A DNA stretch of 64,000 nucleotides, taken from Winslowiella arboricola. GTDB lineage: Bacteria > Pseudomonadota > Gammaproteobacteria > Enterobacterales > Enterobacteriaceae. Of the stretch, positions 47,049 to 57,614 are shown one piece after another. How positions within the stretch are numbered: the first letter of the stretch is position 1; each line of letters begins with the position of its first letter. Position numbers and translations under genes: made by a program. Below the pieces are notes generated by a model, which did not search any database, had not been told where the DNA came from, and was given only the letters and a program-made list of their open reading frames with translations. The stretch is from positions 558,001 through 622,000 of the forward strand of contig NZ_JAODIM010000042.1 in NCBI RefSeq assembly GCF_025527015.1. The letters run 5' to 3'.

Positions 47049-48659
47049 GTGATGTATAGCCGTATTCGTGTCTCAAGTGCGCTGATTTTTATTCTTGCCG
47101 TGTTCTGCCTGATGCAACTGATCAGCAGTGGCTTGTCGTTCAACTCTTTCCGGCTGGACACGAATAATTTGCATCAGGTGGCTGTCAGTGGACAGCAGCG
47201 TGATGCACTGAGCGAGAGCTGGGCGTTACTGCTCAGTACCCGCGTCACCCTGAGCCGGGCCGGAACCCGTGCGGCGCTGAACGCACCGCGTGACAAGGTT
47301 CTGACCCTGATGAGCAGCGCCCAGAAAGATCTGGATGCTGCCACGGTCAGTTTTAAGCAGTTTATGGCGTTACCCCGTGTGACGCCGGAAGGTGAGCGTC
47401 TGACGCAGGCGATGAAAGTGAGCTTTGATCGCTATCACCATGAATTGTCGCAGCTGATCGCTTATCTGCAGAACAATCAGCTGCAGGATTTTCTTGATTC
47501 ACCGACGCAGCAATTCCAGGACGATTTTCTGCAGCACTACAACCGCTGGATGACGCATATCGATGACATTCTCGATCATGCGAAACAGCAGAGTAGCGGC
47601 TTCTACAGCCAGTCGAAATGGATTTTTGCCATGGCGGTGACGTTCTCACTGCTGGCGACTGCGGCAGCACTATGGTGGCTGAAACAGGCGCTGATCGCTC
47701 CGCTGACGCGTATGCGTCGCCATTTTGAACGTATTGCTTCCGGCAATCTTGCCGGGCGCATTGATGAGAGTGGCAGTAATGAGATTGGTCAGCTGTTTGA
47801 CGGCCTGAAAGTGATGCAGAACAGCCTGGCGGAAACCGTGCTGCAGGTACGCGACGGCAGCCAGAATATGCATGTCGGTATCCGCGAAATTGCCGCTGGC
47901 AATAACGATTTATCCGCACGCACCGAGCAGCAGGCCGCCTCACTGGCCGAAACTGCCGCCAGCATGGAGCAGTTAACCGCCACTGTCACCGGTAACGCGG
48001 AAAATGCCCGCCAGGCTTCGCAGCTGGCACGCGACGCCTCAACCACGGCGCATAAAGGCGGCTCGCTGACCCGTAATGTGGTCAGCACCATGCATGAAAT
48101 TGCCACCAGCTCGAGGAAGATTGGTGATATCACCAGTGTGATCGACGGCATTGCTTTCCAGACCAATATTCTGGCCCTGAACGCGGCGGTAGAAGCGGCG
48201 CGGGCAGGCGAACAGGGACGCGGCTTCGCCGTGGTCGCTGGCGAAGTTCGCAACCTCGCACAACGTAGTGCGCAGGCGGCAAAAGAGATCAAAGTGTTGA
48301 TTGAAGAATCAGTCAATCGGGTTGACCAGGGATCCACCTTAGTGGCATCCGCCGGGGAAACCATGGAGGAGATTGTTCAGTCGGTCACGCGTGTAAACGA
48401 CATTATGGGGGAAATTGCTTCGGCGTCTGACGAACAGCGCCGTGGCATTGAACAGGTCGCTCAGGCGGTCAGTCAAATGGATCAGGTCACGCAACAGAAC
48501 GCCGCGCTGGTAGAGGAAGCGGCATCCGCCACTGAGGCGCTGGAATCACAGGCCGGGCTGCTCAGCGAAGCGGTAACGAGATTTACGCTCGATACTGCCG
48601 CCGAACCCGCCGTTTTTCAGCATTCCCGGGTGGCATCAAGGGAAGTGGCATCGTATTAA
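47049..48659 (+). CDS. Methyl-accepting chemotaxis protein 3, lacks docking pentapeptide
   Basis: Chemoreceptor of 536 residues in the Tar/Tsr class, start after GGAGGAAG. TM1, periplasmic bundle, TM2 (about 195-215), HAMP and signalling hairpin are complete. Arg64, Arg69 and Arg73 are kept, Asn68 is Ser, and [10 protein letters not shown] retains the second site, so an amino-acid-like ligand is plausible. The C-terminus ends ASY without NWETF, like E. coli Tap and Trg, so its adaptation should depend on neighbouring receptors. No sigma-28 site precedes it; it is probably read from upstream. Confidence 0.92.
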   Translation: MMYSRIRVSSALIFILAVFCLMQLISSGLSFNSFRLDTNNLHQVAVSGQQRDALSESWALLLSTRVTLSRAGTRAALNAPRDKVLTLMSSAQKDLDAATVSFKQFMALPRVTPEGERLTQAMKVSFDRYHHELSQLIAYLQNNQLQDFLDSPTQQFQDDFLQHYNRWMTHIDDILDHAKQQSSGFYSQSKWIFAMAVTFSLLATAAALWWLKQALIAPLTRMRRHFERIASGNLAGRIDESGSNEIGQLFDGLKVMQNSLAETVLQVRDGSQNMHVGIREIAAGNNDLSARTEQQAASLAETAASMEQLTATVTGNAENARQASQLARDASTTAHKGGSLTRNVVSTMHEIATSSRKIGDITSVIDGIAFQTNILALNAAVEAARAGEQGRGFAVVAGEVRNLAQRSAQAAKEIKVLIEESVNRVDQGSTLVASAGETMEEIVQSVTRVNDIMGEIASASDEQRRGIEQVAQAVSQMDQVTQQNAALVEEAASATEALESQAGLLSEAVTRFTLDTAAEPAVFQHSRVASREVASY

Positions 48660-48692
48660 CCCCTTAATCAGCCTTTTGCTGGGTGGCCTTAG

Positions 48693-49568
48693 ATGAAAAA
48701 ATCGACGTTGCTGGCAGCGCCGCCTGAAAACGCTACGCTGCTGTCGCAGATGGTACAGCGGCTGCCGTTATCGGATACGCATTTCCGGCGTATCAGCCAG
48801 CTTATTTATCAACGCGCTGGCATTGTCCTCGCCGATCATAAGCGGGAGATGGTTTATAACCGTTTAGTGCGTCGGTTACGCACGTTAAATATTGATGATT
48901 TTGGTCGTTATCTGGCGCTGCTGGAACATGACCCGAATAGCGCAGAGTGGCAGGCGTTTGTGAATGCGCTGACCACCAACCTGACGGCATTTTTCCGTGA
49001 GGCGCACCATTTTCCGATTCTGGCTGAACACGCCAAACAGCGTAGCGGCAGCTATAACGTCTGGAGTACGGCGGCGTCAACCGGTGAAGAACCTTACTCG
49101 ATCGCCATGACCCTCGCGGAAACGCTGGGGGCAGGACAGGGGAAGTTCCAGGTTCATGCCACCGATATTGATACCCAGGTGCTGGAAAAAGCGCTGGCGG
49201 GTGTCTATCGCCAGGAAGAGCTGCGCACCATTTCACCGCAGCAGTTGCAGCGTTTCTTTCTGCGCGGCACCGGCCCTCATTCCGGTATGGTGCGGGTGCG
49301 TCCGGAACTGGCCGGGATGGTGAATTATGCCCAGCTTAACCTGCTGGCGCCGGAGTGGCCATTACCCGGTCCGTTTGATGTTATTTTTTGCCGTAACATA
49401 ATGATCTATTTCGATAAAGAGACACAAGAGAAGATCCTGCGGCGTTTTGTTCCGCTGCTGAAACCCGGTGGTCTGCTGTTTGCAGGACATTCAGAAAACT
49501 TCAGCCAGATCAGTAAAGAGTTCTATCTGCGTGGACAGACAGTCTATGGACTGACTAAGGAAAGATAA
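48693..49568 (+). CDS. cheR: Chemotaxis methyltransferase CheR
   Basis: Uses S-adenosylmethionine to methylate receptor glutamates. It is 291 residues (E. coli 286), with an N-terminal helical domain (about 20-95), the beta-subdomain that docks on NWETF, and the SAM domain with [18 protein letters not shown] and [12 protein letters not shown]. It is 33 bases after receptor 3 and overlaps cheB by one base. Confidence 0.96.
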   Translation: MKKSTLLAAPPENATLLSQMVQRLPLSDTHFRRISQLIYQRAGIVLADHKREMVYNRLVRRLRTLNIDDFGRYLALLEHDPNSAEWQAFVNALTTNLTAFFREAHHFPILAEHAKQRSGSYNVWSTAASTGEEPYSIAMTLAETLGAGQGKFQVHATDIDTQVLEKALAGVYRQEELRTISPQQLQRFFLRGTGPHSGMVRVRPELAGMVNYAQLNLLAPEWPLPGPFDVIFCRNIMIYFDKETQEKILRRFVPLLKPGGLLFAGHSENFSQISKEFYLRGQTVYGLTKER

Positions 49569-50617
49569 TGAGCAAAATCACAGTCATGTGCGTTGATGAC
49601 TCAGCGCTGATGCGGCAGCTAATGACCGAGATCATTAACAGCCACCCTGATATGGAGATGGTCGCCACGGCGCCGGATCCACTGGCCGCGCGCGATTTAA
49701 TCAAACAATTCAATCCGCAGGTGTTAACGCTGGATGTTGAGATGCCGCGGATGGATGGCCTCGATTTCCTTGAGAAACTGATGCGCCTGCGTCCGATGCC
49801 GGTGGTGATGGTGTCGTCGCTGACCGGTAAAGGTTCCGAAGTGACCCTGCGTGCGCTGGAGCTGGGGGCGGTGGATTTTGTCACTAAGCCACAGCTGGGC
49901 ATTCGCGAAGGCATGCTGGCGTACAGCCAGATGATTGCCGATAAAGTGCGTGCCGCATCGCGGGCGAAACTGCATGTGCGCCGCAGCGATGCGCCACCGG
50001 TGATGTTAAAGGCAGGTCCGTTGTTGAGTAGTGAGAAGTTGATTGCCATTGGCGCATCAACCGGCGGCACCGAGGCGATTCGCCATGTGCTGCAGCCACT
50101 GCCTGCGACCAGCCCGGCACTGCTGATTACACAGCATATGCCACCCGGTTTTACCCGCTCCTTCGCCGAGCGTCTGAACAAGCTGTGTCAGATTACGGTG
50201 AAAGAGGCGGAAGATGGCGAGCGTATTCTGCCAGGCCACGCCTATATCGCTCCCGGTGCCATGCATATGGAGCTGACGCGCAGCGGCGCTAACTACCAGG
50301 TGAAACTGAATGATGGTCCCCCGGTGAATCGTCATAAGCCATCGGTAGATGTGCTGTTTAACTCAGTGGCGCAGTTCGCTGGCCGTAACGCCGTCGGGGT
50401 GATCCTGACCGGGATGGGCAATGACGGTGCGGCGGGATTAAAAGCGATGCATCAGGCAGGCGCCTGGACCATTGCGCAGAACGAAGCAAGTTGTGTGGTT
50501 TTCGGCATGCCACGTGAGGCGATTGCCCACGGGGCGGTCAGTGAGGTGGTGGATCTCCACCAAATCAGTCAGCACATGCTGGCGAAAATTAGCGCCGGAC
50601 AGGCATTACGTATTTAA
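49568..50617 (+). CDS. cheB: Chemotaxis methylesterase/deamidase CheB
   Basis: Removes receptor methyl groups when phosphorylated by CheA, closing the adaptation loop with CheR. It is 349 residues, as in E. coli. The receiver domain has phospho-acceptor Asp56 ([12 protein letters not shown]); the esterase domain has the catalytic triad Ser164 (GASTGGTEA), His190 (ITQH) and Asp286 (GMGNDGAAG). Confidence 0.97.
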   Translation: MSKITVMCVDDSALMRQLMTEIINSHPDMEMVATAPDPLAARDLIKQFNPQVLTLDVEMPRMDGLDFLEKLMRLRPMPVVMVSSLTGKGSEVTLRALELGAVDFVTKPQLGIREGMLAYSQMIADKVRAASRAKLHVRRSDAPPVMLKAGPLLSSEKLIAIGASTGGTEAIRHVLQPLPATSPALLITQHMPPGFTRSFAERLNKLCQITVKEAEDGERILPGHAYIAPGAMHMELTRSGANYQVKLNDGPPVNRHKPSVDVLFNSVAQFAGRNAVGVILTGMGNDGAAGLKAMHQAGAWTIAQNEASCVVFGMPREAIAHGAVSEVVDLHQISQHMLAKISAGQALRI

Positions 50618-50658
50618 CCAAAGCCCGTCCCGCGGGTCGAGATAACACAGGAGTTGAT

Positions 50659-51048
50659 ATGGTTGATAAAAATATGCGCTTTTTGGTAGTGGACGATTTC
50701 AATACGATGCGTCGTATTGTGCGTAACCTGCTGAAAGAGCTTGGCTTCAATAACGTCGAAGAAGCAGAAGACGGAGCGGATGCACTGAACAAGCTGCGCG
50801 CTGGCGCATTTGACTTCGTCATTTCCGACTGGAACATGCCGAATATGGATGGCCTTGAACTGCTGAAGACGATTCGTGCTGATGGTGGGATGGCGAAACT
50901 ACCGGTACTGATGGTAACGGCAGAAGCCAAGAAAGAGAATATTGTCGCGGCTGCGCAGGCGGGTGCCAGTGGCTATGTTGTTAAACCTTTTACAGCAGCA
51001 ACCCTGGAAGAGAAGTTAGGTAAAATCTTCGAAAAACTGGGTATGTAA
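50659..51048 (+). CDS. cheY: Chemotaxis response regulator CheY
   Basis: Single receiver domain of 129 residues that binds FliM when phosphorylated and switches the motor. The acidic pocket Asp12-Asp13, phospho-acceptor Asp57, switch residues Thr87 and Tyr106, and Lys109 are all in the E. coli positions. Confidence 0.98.
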   Translation: MVDKNMRFLVVDDFNTMRRIVRNLLKELGFNNVEEAEDGADALNKLRAGAFDFVISDWNMPNMDGLELLKTIRADGGMAKLPVLMVTAEAKKENIVAAAQAGASGYVVKPFTAATLEEKLGKIFEKLGM

Positions 51049-51057
51049 GGAGAGCTG

Positions 51058-51702
51058 ATGAGCGAACTTCCGAAACCAGGCAACAATACGGCGCCTGCTC
51101 CAGATATTATTACGCAGATCGGCTCTCTGACACGTATGTTGCGTGACAGTCTGCGTGAACTGGGTCTTGATAAGGCAATTGCCGAAGCCGCGGAAGCGAT
51201 TCCGGATGCCCGTGATCGTCTCGACTATGTTGTACAGATGACGGCGCAAGCGGCAGAGCGCGCACTGAACTGCGTGGAAGCTGCCCAGCCACGTCAGACT
51301 GAAATAGAAAATGGCGCCAAACAACTGAAAGGTCGCTGGGATGAGTGGTTTGAAAATCCTATTGAGCTTTCCGATGCACGTTCACTGGTTTCGGATACCC
51401 GTAGCTATCTGGAAGTGGTGCCTACCCATACGTCGTTTACCAATGCCCAGCTGATGGAAATCATGATGGCGCAGGATTTCCAGGACCTGACGGGCCAGGT
51501 GATCAAACGTATGATGGATGTGGTGCAGGAGATTGAACGCCAGTTACTGATGGTGCTGATCGACAACATGCCGGAAGGCAGCCAGCGCCAGAAGAAAGAG
51601 AGCAGCAGCCTGTTAAATGGGCCGCAGATCCACTCGGATGCACCCGGTGTGGTCGCTAACCAGGATCAGGTTGACGATCTGCTGGATAGCCTCGGGTTTT
51701 AA
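51058..51702 (+). CDS. cheZ: CheY-phosphate phosphatase CheZ
   Basis: Speeds dephosphorylation of CheY-P. It is 214 residues, with the catalytic pair Asp143 and Gln147 in [13 protein letters not shown] and the C-terminal CheY-binding helix [12 protein letters not shown]. It lies nine bases after cheY. A large hairpin follows. Confidence 0.97.
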   Translation: MSELPKPGNNTAPAPDIITQIGSLTRMLRDSLRELGLDKAIAEAAEAIPDARDRLDYVVQMTAQAAERALNCVEAAQPRQTEIENGAKQLKGRWDEWFENPIELSDARSLVSDTRSYLEVVPTHTSFTNAQLMEIMMAQDFQDLTGQVIKRMMDVVQEIERQLLMVLIDNMPEGSQRQKKESSSLLNGPQIHSDAPGVVANQDQVDDLLDSLGF

Positions 51703-51730
51703 TCCGCTCAGTCGTTGCTTATTGCCCTTT

Positions 51731-51767
51731 ATCCTGCCTTCCTCCCGCCTGGGGGGAGTGGCAGGAT
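51731..51767 (+). terminator. Large hairpin after cheZ
   Basis: ATCCTGCC (51731-51738) pairs with GGCAGGAT (51760-51767), with an inner CTCCC/GGGAG stem. Little T follows. It probably ends or trims the che transcript before flhBA, whose promoter should lie in 51768-51886. Confidence 0.6.
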
Positions 51768-51886
51768 AAGGGGACTATTACCCTATCCGCAAAATAGCCG
51801 CTATTTTCCCTCTTTACTCCCGCCATCAGACCGGCGCGGTTTTGGCATGCTGATGCCTGAAATTCCGCGTATCAAGGTTGGCTGCC

Positions 51887-53038
51887 GTGTCTCAAGACAG
51901 CGATGAGGAAAAAACAGAATCCCCCACACCCCACCGAATAGAAAAAGCGCGTGAGGAGGGGCAGATTCCGCGTTCGCGCGAACTCACCTCAGTATTAATG
52001 GTGCTGATTGGCCTGATGATCCTCTGGCTGGGCGGCGAAAATATGGCACGCCAGTTATCGACCATGGTTGCGGCTGGTCTGCATTTCGACCACGGTATTA
52101 TCAGCGATGATAAACAGATTGTCCGCCATATCAGCACGTTGTTAGGTCAGGCCATCTGGGCGCTGCTGCCGGTGCTGGCGGGACTGGTGGTGGTGGCAAT
52201 TGCCGCCCCGATGCTGCTGGGCGGCATCGTGATCAGCGGTAAAGCGATTAAGTTTGATTTTGGCAAACTGAACCCAATCAAAGGGCTCGGGCGGATGGTG
52301 AGCGCGCAGGCGTGGACCGAGCTGCTGAAAGGGATTCTGAAGGCGATTCTGGTCGGTTGTGTGACCAGCGCCTACCTGCATAGCCACTGGCCGGATATGC
52401 TGCATCTGCTGACTGAATCGCCATTCGATGCGCTGCACCATGCGCTGAATATGATCGCCGTCTGCGGACTGTATATTTTACTCGGGCTGATCCCGATGGT
52501 GGCCTACGATGTGGTGTGGCAGCTGTACAGCTACTACAAAGGCTTGCGCATGACCCGTCAGGACATTCGTGACGAGTATAAGCAGCAAGAGGGCGACCCG
52601 CATGTTAAGGGGCGTATTCGCCAGCAAATGCGTGCCGCCGCACAGCGCCGCATGATGGCCGATATCCCTAAAGCCGATGTGATTGTCACTAACCCGACCC
52701 ACTACTCGGTCGCATTACAGTATGACGAAAAGAAAATGAGCGCACCCAGAGTGGTGGCGAAAGGGGCGGGAGAGATTGCTCTGCGTATTCGTGAGATTGG
52801 CAAGGAACACCGTATACCGGTGCTGGAAGCGCCGCCACTGGCGCGTGCGCTCTATCGTCACAGTGAAATTGGTCAACATATTCCTGGCGCCCTGTATGGT
52901 GCGGTTGCGGAAGTGCTGGCATGGGTCTGGCAGCTACGCCGCTGGAAAATCGAAGGCGGCCTGATGCCGAAGAAACCTGTACGTCTGCCGGTGCCGGAAG
53001 CACTGGACTTTGCTGGAGAGAATAAAACTGATGTCTAA
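51887..53038 (+). CDS. flhB: Flagellar export apparatus protein FlhB
   Basis: Inner-membrane switch protein of the flagellar type III exporter. GTG 51887 gives 383 residues (MSQDSDEEKTESPTPHR), matching E. coli (382); AAGG lies nine bases before it, while a TTG at 51878 sits on top of that ribosome site. Four membrane helices span about 30-210. The cytoplasmic autocleavage motif NPTH is intact near residue 270 (VTNPTHYSVA), as needed to change export specificity. It overlaps flhA by eight bases. Confidence 0.95.
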   Translation: MSQDSDEEKTESPTPHRIEKAREEGQIPRSRELTSVLMVLIGLMILWLGGENMARQLSTMVAAGLHFDHGIISDDKQIVRHISTLLGQAIWALLPVLAGLVVVAIAAPMLLGGIVISGKAIKFDFGKLNPIKGLGRMVSAQAWTELLKGILKAILVGCVTSAYLHSHWPDMLHLLTESPFDALHHALNMIAVCGLYILLGLIPMVAYDVVWQLYSYYKGLRMTRQDIRDEYKQQEGDPHVKGRIRQQMRAAAQRRMMADIPKADVIVTNPTHYSVALQYDEKKMSAPRVVAKGAGEIALRIREIGKEHRIPVLEAPPLARALYRHSEIGQHIPGALYGAVAEVLAWVWQLRRWKIEGGLMPKKPVRLPVPEALDFAGENKTDV

Positions 53039-55118
53039 TCTGGCCTCTTTATTGCGGTTACCTGGCAACTTTAAAGATACGCAGTGGCAGGTGCTGGCTG
53101 GTCCGGTACTGATCCTGATGATTCTGTCGATGATGGTGCTGCCATTACCGGCGTTCGTACTCGATCTGCTGTTTACCTTTAATATCGCGTTATCGATTAT
53201 GGTGCTGCTGGTAGCAATGTTCACCCAGCGCACGCTGGATTTTGCCGCATTCCCTACCATTCTGCTGTTTTCCACGTTACTGCGTCTGGCGCTGAACGTT
53301 GCTTCTACCCGTATTATCCTGATGGATGGTCATACTGGTGCTGGCGCGGCGGGGCAGGTGGTTGAGGCCTTTGGGCACTTCCTTGTCGGCGGCAACTTCG
53401 CCATCGGTATTGTGGTGTTTATCATCCTGGTACTGATCAACTTTATGGTTATTACCAAAGGTGCCGGACGTATCGCTGAAGTGGGCGCGCGTTTTGTGCT
53501 TGATGGGATGCCCGGCAAACAGATGGCCATCGACGCCGACTTAAACGCCGGTCTGATTGGTGAAGACGAGGCCAAAAAACGCCGTTCTGACGTTACCCAG
53601 GAAGCCGATTTCTACGGTTCAATGGACGGCGCCAGTAAGTTTGTGCGCGGTGATGCGATCGCCGGCATTATGATCATGGTGATCAACGTCATCGGTGGTC
53701 TGATTGTGGGTGTCGTTCAGCACAGTATGCCGCTGGGCCACGCAGCTGAAACCTACACCCTGTTAACCATCGGTGACGGTCTGGTTGCCCAGATCCCGGC
53801 GCTGGTAATCTCCACCGCAGCCGGTGTGATCGTGACCCGCGTCAGCACCGATCAGGACGTCGGTGAGCAGATGGTTACCCAGCTGTTCGCTAATCCACGT
53901 GTGATGATGTTAAGCGCCGGGGTACTCGGCTTACTGGGCCTGGTGCCGGGTATGCCAAACTTTGTCTTCCTGCTGTTTACCGGCGCGCTGTTAGGGCTGG
54001 CCTGGTATATGCGAGGCAAGGAGATGAAACCCAAGGCCGCTGCCGCACCGTCACTGGTAAAATCGCAGGAGTCCTCACCGGCGCTTGAAGCCTCGTGGAC
54101 CGATGTGCAGCTGGAAGATTCGCTGGGCATGGAAGTCGGTTATCGCCTGATTCCGATGGTCGATTCCCAGCAGGATGGTGAACTGCTCGGACGTATCCGC
54201 AGTATCCGTAAAAAGTTTGCCCAGGAAGTCGGCTTTTTACCGCCGGTGGTGCATATTCGCGACAATATGGAACTGCCGCCTGCGCGCTACCGTATTCTGA
54301 TGAAAGGCGTGGAAATTGGCAGCGGTGACGCCTATCCTGGCCGCTGGATGGCAATTAACCCGGGCACGGCCGCCGGTACATTGCCAGGTGAAGCCACTGT
54401 CGATCCGGCCTTTGGCCTGGCGGCGGTCTGGATTGAAAGTGCGCTGAAAGAACAGGCGCAGATCCAGGGCTTTACCGTGGTAGAAGCCAGTACCGTGGTA
54501 GCGACGCATCTTAACCATCTGCTTGGTCAGTACTCCAGCGAGCTGTTTGGCCGCCAGGAAGCGCAGCAGTTGCTGGATCGCGTGACCCAGGAGATGCCGA
54601 AACTGACGGAAGATCTGGTGCCGGGAGTGGTGACGCTGACCACGCTGCATAAAGTGCTGCAGAATCTGTTAACCGAGCGGGTGTCGATTCGTGATATGCG
54701 TACCATTATTGAAACGCTGGCGGAACATGCGCCGGTGCAGCCTGACCCGAATGAGCTGACTTCAGTGGTGCGTGTGGCGCTGGGCCGTGCGATTACCCAG
54801 CAGTGGTTCCCGGGTAGCGACGAAGTGCAGGTGATTGGTCTGGACACCACGCTGGAACGTCTGCTGTTACAGGCATTGCAGGGCGGCGGTGGTCTGGAGC
54901 CTGGACTGGCGGATCGTCTGCTGGTGCAGGCGCAGCAGGCGCTGCAACGTCAGGAGTCGCTGGGTGCGCCGCCGGTGCTGCTGGTTAACCATCCGTTACG
55001 TGCGTTACTGGCGCGCTTCCTGCGTCGCAATCTGCCGCAGCTGATGGTGCTGTCCAACCTGGAGCTGACCGATAACCGTCAGATCCGTATGACCGCCACC
55101 ATTGGTGGTCATCAGTAA
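53031..55118 (+). CDS. flhA: Flagellar export apparatus protein FlhA
   Basis: Largest export-gate membrane protein, forming the nonameric ring that binds substrates. Start MSNLASLLRLPGNFK at 53031 gives 695 residues (E. coli 692); an in-frame start at 53010 lies inside flhB and adds nothing homologous. Eight membrane helices occupy about 20-325, with the FHIPEP-type loop (GAGRIAEVGARFVLDGMPGK). The cytoplasmic domain follows. flhE, which follows flhA in E. coli, is absent; repeat copy C is there instead. Confidence 0.96.
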   Translation: MSNLASLLRLPGNFKDTQWQVLAGPVLILMILSMMVLPLPAFVLDLLFTFNIALSIMVLLVAMFTQRTLDFAAFPTILLFSTLLRLALNVASTRIILMDGHTGAGAAGQVVEAFGHFLVGGNFAIGIVVFIILVLINFMVITKGAGRIAEVGARFVLDGMPGKQMAIDADLNAGLIGEDEAKKRRSDVTQEADFYGSMDGASKFVRGDAIAGIMIMVINVIGGLIVGVVQHSMPLGHAAETYTLLTIGDGLVAQIPALVISTAAGVIVTRVSTDQDVGEQMVTQLFANPRVMMLSAGVLGLLGLVPGMPNFVFLLFTGALLGLAWYMRGKEMKPKAAAAPSLVKSQESSPALEASWTDVQLEDSLGMEVGYRLIPMVDSQQDGELLGRIRSIRKKFAQEVGFLPPVVHIRDNMELPPARYRILMKGVEIGSGDAYPGRWMAINPGTAAGTLPGEATVDPAFGLAAVWIESALKEQAQIQGFTVVEASTVVATHLNHLLGQYSSELFGRQEAQQLLDRVTQEMPKLTEDLVPGVVTLTTLHKVLQNLLTERVSIRDMRTIIETLAEHAPVQPDPNELTSVVRVALGRAITQQWFPGSDEVQVIGLDTTLERLLLQALQGGGGLEPGLADRLLVQAQQALQRQESLGAPPVLLVNHPLRALLARFLRRNLPQLMVLSNLELTDNRQIRMTATIGGHQ

Positions 55119-55131
55119 TCTGCCATAAAAA

Positions 55132-55239
55132 AGGGCGGCGAGAACGCCGTCATTACGGCAGGTGCAAATCATCGACACGGGCGGCGAGAACGCCGCCCCT
55201 ACGGTTTAAGGATGTAGGGGCGGCGTTCTCGCCGCCCTT
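55132..55239 (+). repeat. Dispersed palindromic repeat, copy C
   Basis: A long version filling the gap between convergent flhA and argS. It has three GC-rich modules: GGGCGGCGAGAACGCCGTC (55134-), a second GGGCGGCGAGAACGCCGCCC (from about 55179) after GCAGGTGCAAATCATC, and the inverted GGGGCGGCGTTCTCGCCGCC (from about 55217). Modules two and three are reverse complements and can fold into one long stem or separate hairpins. Confidence 0.85.
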
Positions 55240-55244
55240 ATCAT

Positions 55245-56975
55245 TTACATACGCTCGACAGTTTCAATACCCAGCGTATCCAGCCCCTGTTTCAGCGTCT
55301 TCGCGGTTAACAGCGCCAGTTGCAGGCGACTCTGGCGAGTCGCTTCGTCTTCGGCGGTCAGAATCGGGCAGTGCTCGTAAAAGCCGGAGAACAGCCCGGC
55401 CAGATCGTAGAGATAGCTACACATCACATGCGGCATACCGTCGCGAGCGACCTGAGTAATGGTCTCTTCAAACTGCAGCAGGCGGGTTGCCAGCGCGGCT
55501 TCACGATCTTCGCTGATATTAACCTTGCCGCTGACGCCGGACAGCTCGATACCTGCTTTGCGGAATACCGACAGCACACGGGTATAGGCATACTGCATGT
55601 AAGGCGCAGTGTTGCCTTCAAATGCCAGCATATTGTCCCAGTCGAAGATGTAATCAGTGGTGCGGCTTTTCGACAGATCGGCATATTTTACTGCGCCGAT
55701 ACCGACACTGTTAGCCAGCGCTTTCAGTTCGTCGGCTGGCATATCGGGATTTTTCTCGGCAACCAGTCTGGTCGCGCGATCAACCGCTTCGTCCAGCAGA
55801 TCGGAAAGCCTGATGGTGCCACCGGCGCGGGTTTTAAATGGACGACCATCTTTACCCAGCATCATGCCAAACATATGGTGCTCAAGTGGCACTGCATCCG
55901 GCACATAACCCGCTTTGCGGACGATGGTCCATGCCTGCATCAGGTGCTGGTGCTGACGTGAATCGATAAAGTACAGTACGCGGTCAGCATGCAGAGTTTC
56001 ATAACGGTATTTCGCACAGGCGATATCCGTGGTGGTATAGAGATAGCCGCCATCCTTTTTCTGGATGATCACGCCCATCGGTTCACCTTCCTTGTTTTTG
56101 AATTCATCAAGGAATACCACAGTGGCGCCTTCGCTCTCTACCGCCAGACCTTTCGCTTTCAGGTCCGCAACGATGCCGGGCAACATGTCGTTATACAGGC
56201 TTTCACCCATCACATCTTTACGCGTCAGGGTCACGTTCAGACGATCGTAAATCAGCTGGTTTTGCGTCATGGTGATATCGACCAGCTTCTTCCACATGGT
56301 GCGACAATACTCATCGCCACCCTGCAGTTTCACCACATAGTTACGTGCGCGCAGGGCAAACTCTTCGTCTTCATCGTAGGTTTTTTTCGCTTCGCGATAG
56401 AACCCTTCCAGATCGGCGAGTGCGATATCTTCATGGTGTTCATTCTGCTGCTTTTCCAGGAAGGCGATCAGCATGCCGAACTGGGTGCCCCAGTCACCGA
56501 CGTGGTTAGCGCGGATAACGTTATGGCCGAGAAACTCCAGCGTACGTGCAGCGGCGTCACCGATGATGGTGGAGCGCACATGACCGACATGCATCTCTTT
56601 CGCCACGTTGGGCGCCGAGTAGTCAATGACCACCGTCTGTGGTTCAACGGCCGCAACGCCAAGACGTGGCGCAACCAGCGTCGCATCAATCTGCTGTGAC
56701 AGCCACTGATGGTCGAGGAAAATATTGATAAAGCCCGGACCAGCGATCTCGACTTTGCTGGCAATTCCGTTCAGATCAAGATGCTGTAACACCTGTTCTG
56801 CCAGTTGTCGCGGTTGCTGGCCCAGTTTTTTCGCCACCGACATGATGCCGTTAGCCTGATAATCACCAAACTGAGATTTCGCTGACTGACGAACCTGAGG
56901 TTCACAATCGGCGGCTGCGCCTGCGGCGATCATCGCCTGACTGACTTTTTCTGAAAGAAGAGCCTGAATATTCAC
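55245..56975 (-). CDS. argS: Arginyl-tRNA synthetase
   Basis: Class I aminoacyl-tRNA synthetase charging tRNA-Arg. It is 576 residues (E. coli 577). The N-terminal Add-1 domain, the HIGH-type motif HVGH in [20 protein letters not shown] near residue 122, and the C-terminal DALR anticodon-binding domain are present. As usual for ArgRS the KMSK motif is degenerate. A small GC hairpin (57001-57014), read on the minus strand, is followed by TTTT just before the start and could be a leader terminator; this is uncertain. Confidence 0.97.
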   Translation of the reverse strand: MNIQALLSEKVSQAMIAAGAAADCEPQVRQSAKSQFGDYQANGIMSVAKKLGQQPRQLAEQVLQHLDLNGIASKVEIAGPGFINIFLDHQWLSQQIDATLVAPRLGVAAVEPQTVVIDYSAPNVAKEMHVGHVRSTIIGDAAARTLEFLGHNVIRANHVGDWGTQFGMLIAFLEKQQNEHHEDIALADLEGFYREAKKTYDEDEEFALRARNYVVKLQGGDEYCRTMWKKLVDITMTQNQLIYDRLNVTLTRKDVMGESLYNDMLPGIVADLKAKGLAVESEGATVVFLDEFKNKEGEPMGVIIQKKDGGYLYTTTDIACAKYRYETLHADRVLYFIDSRQHQHLMQAWTIVRKAGYVPDAVPLEHHMFGMMLGKDGRPFKTRAGGTIRLSDLLDEAVDRATRLVAEKNPDMPADELKALANSVGIGAVKYADLSKSRTTDYIFDWDNMLAFEGNTAPYMQYAYTRVLSVFRKAGIELSGVSGKVNISEDREAALATRLLQFEETITQVARDGMPHVMCSYLYDLAGLFSGFYEHCPILTAEDEATRQSRLQLALLTAKTLKQGLDTLGIETVERM

Positions 56976-57181
56976 CGAATTACCTTAATAAGCTGAAAAG
57001 GCCCGTCTGCGGGCAGATCGAGCCGTCGTCATCGCGTCGCCTGACAGCCGATAGTGATGCTGTACAATGGCGGCGCGGAAAAGTGAGAGCAAAAGTATAC
57101 TGTATTTGTTAAATGGCGTCAGTAGCCGGAGGGGCAGGGTGGAAACATTGCTGCGGATGTTTCCCCCAAAAAGCGGAAATT

Positions 57182-57304
57182 TTAACGTCGGCGGAGGTGA
57201 CGATAGGGATTGCTCACCGTTTTATTACTGCGCACCTTCCAGTGGCGAGTAATAGCAAAACCCATCAGCGCGATTAGGACTGCGACTACGATTAACATAA
57301 GCAT
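57182..57304 (-). CDS. Small membrane protein, 40 aa (unrecognised)
   Basis: A 40-codon frame on the argS strand, start ATG 57304, stop TAA 57182-57184. AGGAA lies seven bases before the ATG. The product starts MLMLIVVAVLIALMGFAITR, a single hydrophobic helix of about 18 residues, and ends in a basic tail with 10 Arg/Lys (HLRRR at the end), a typical layout of a one-pass enterobacterial small protein. It is 206 bases upstream of argS. Function unknown; nothing else coding is evident in the 639-base gap. Confidence 0.55.
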   Translation of the reverse strand: MLMLIVVAVLIALMGFAITRHWKVRSNKTVSNPYRHLRRR

Positions 57305-57614
57305 ATAGCTGTTCCTTGTGTGATGGTGAGACAAATCTATAAGAAACGCTGTCAGGCTGCAATTGTGGCTCCCGCAATTAGGAATAATCGGATTGAGTAA
57401 ATAAAATTAAAGTAAAACATAAGGTTAAGGTTCGCTTTATAAATTTTTTTTTGGACCTGTACCGCAGTAAACTGGACAGTTATCCGGCAAATTAACCTGT
57501 TCCCTGAGGAAAGTTTACAGGAAACTAATATTTTCAAGTGTTAACTGGACCCCAACCAGCATCATCACTGGGCGGTAACTATTAATAAAACTGTTTAAAT
57601 TTGAGGAGAATTTA

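Noticed and set aside
46154-47161. 335-codon minus-strand frame opposite chemoreceptor 2
   Set aside because: Product is Ala/Ser-rich low complexity and mirrors the codon pattern of the signalling domain; a similar shadow appears opposite receptors 1 and 3.
57067-57252. 61-codon plus-strand frame before yecM
   Set aside because: Overlaps the more convincing 40-residue minus-strand gene and has poor coding character.
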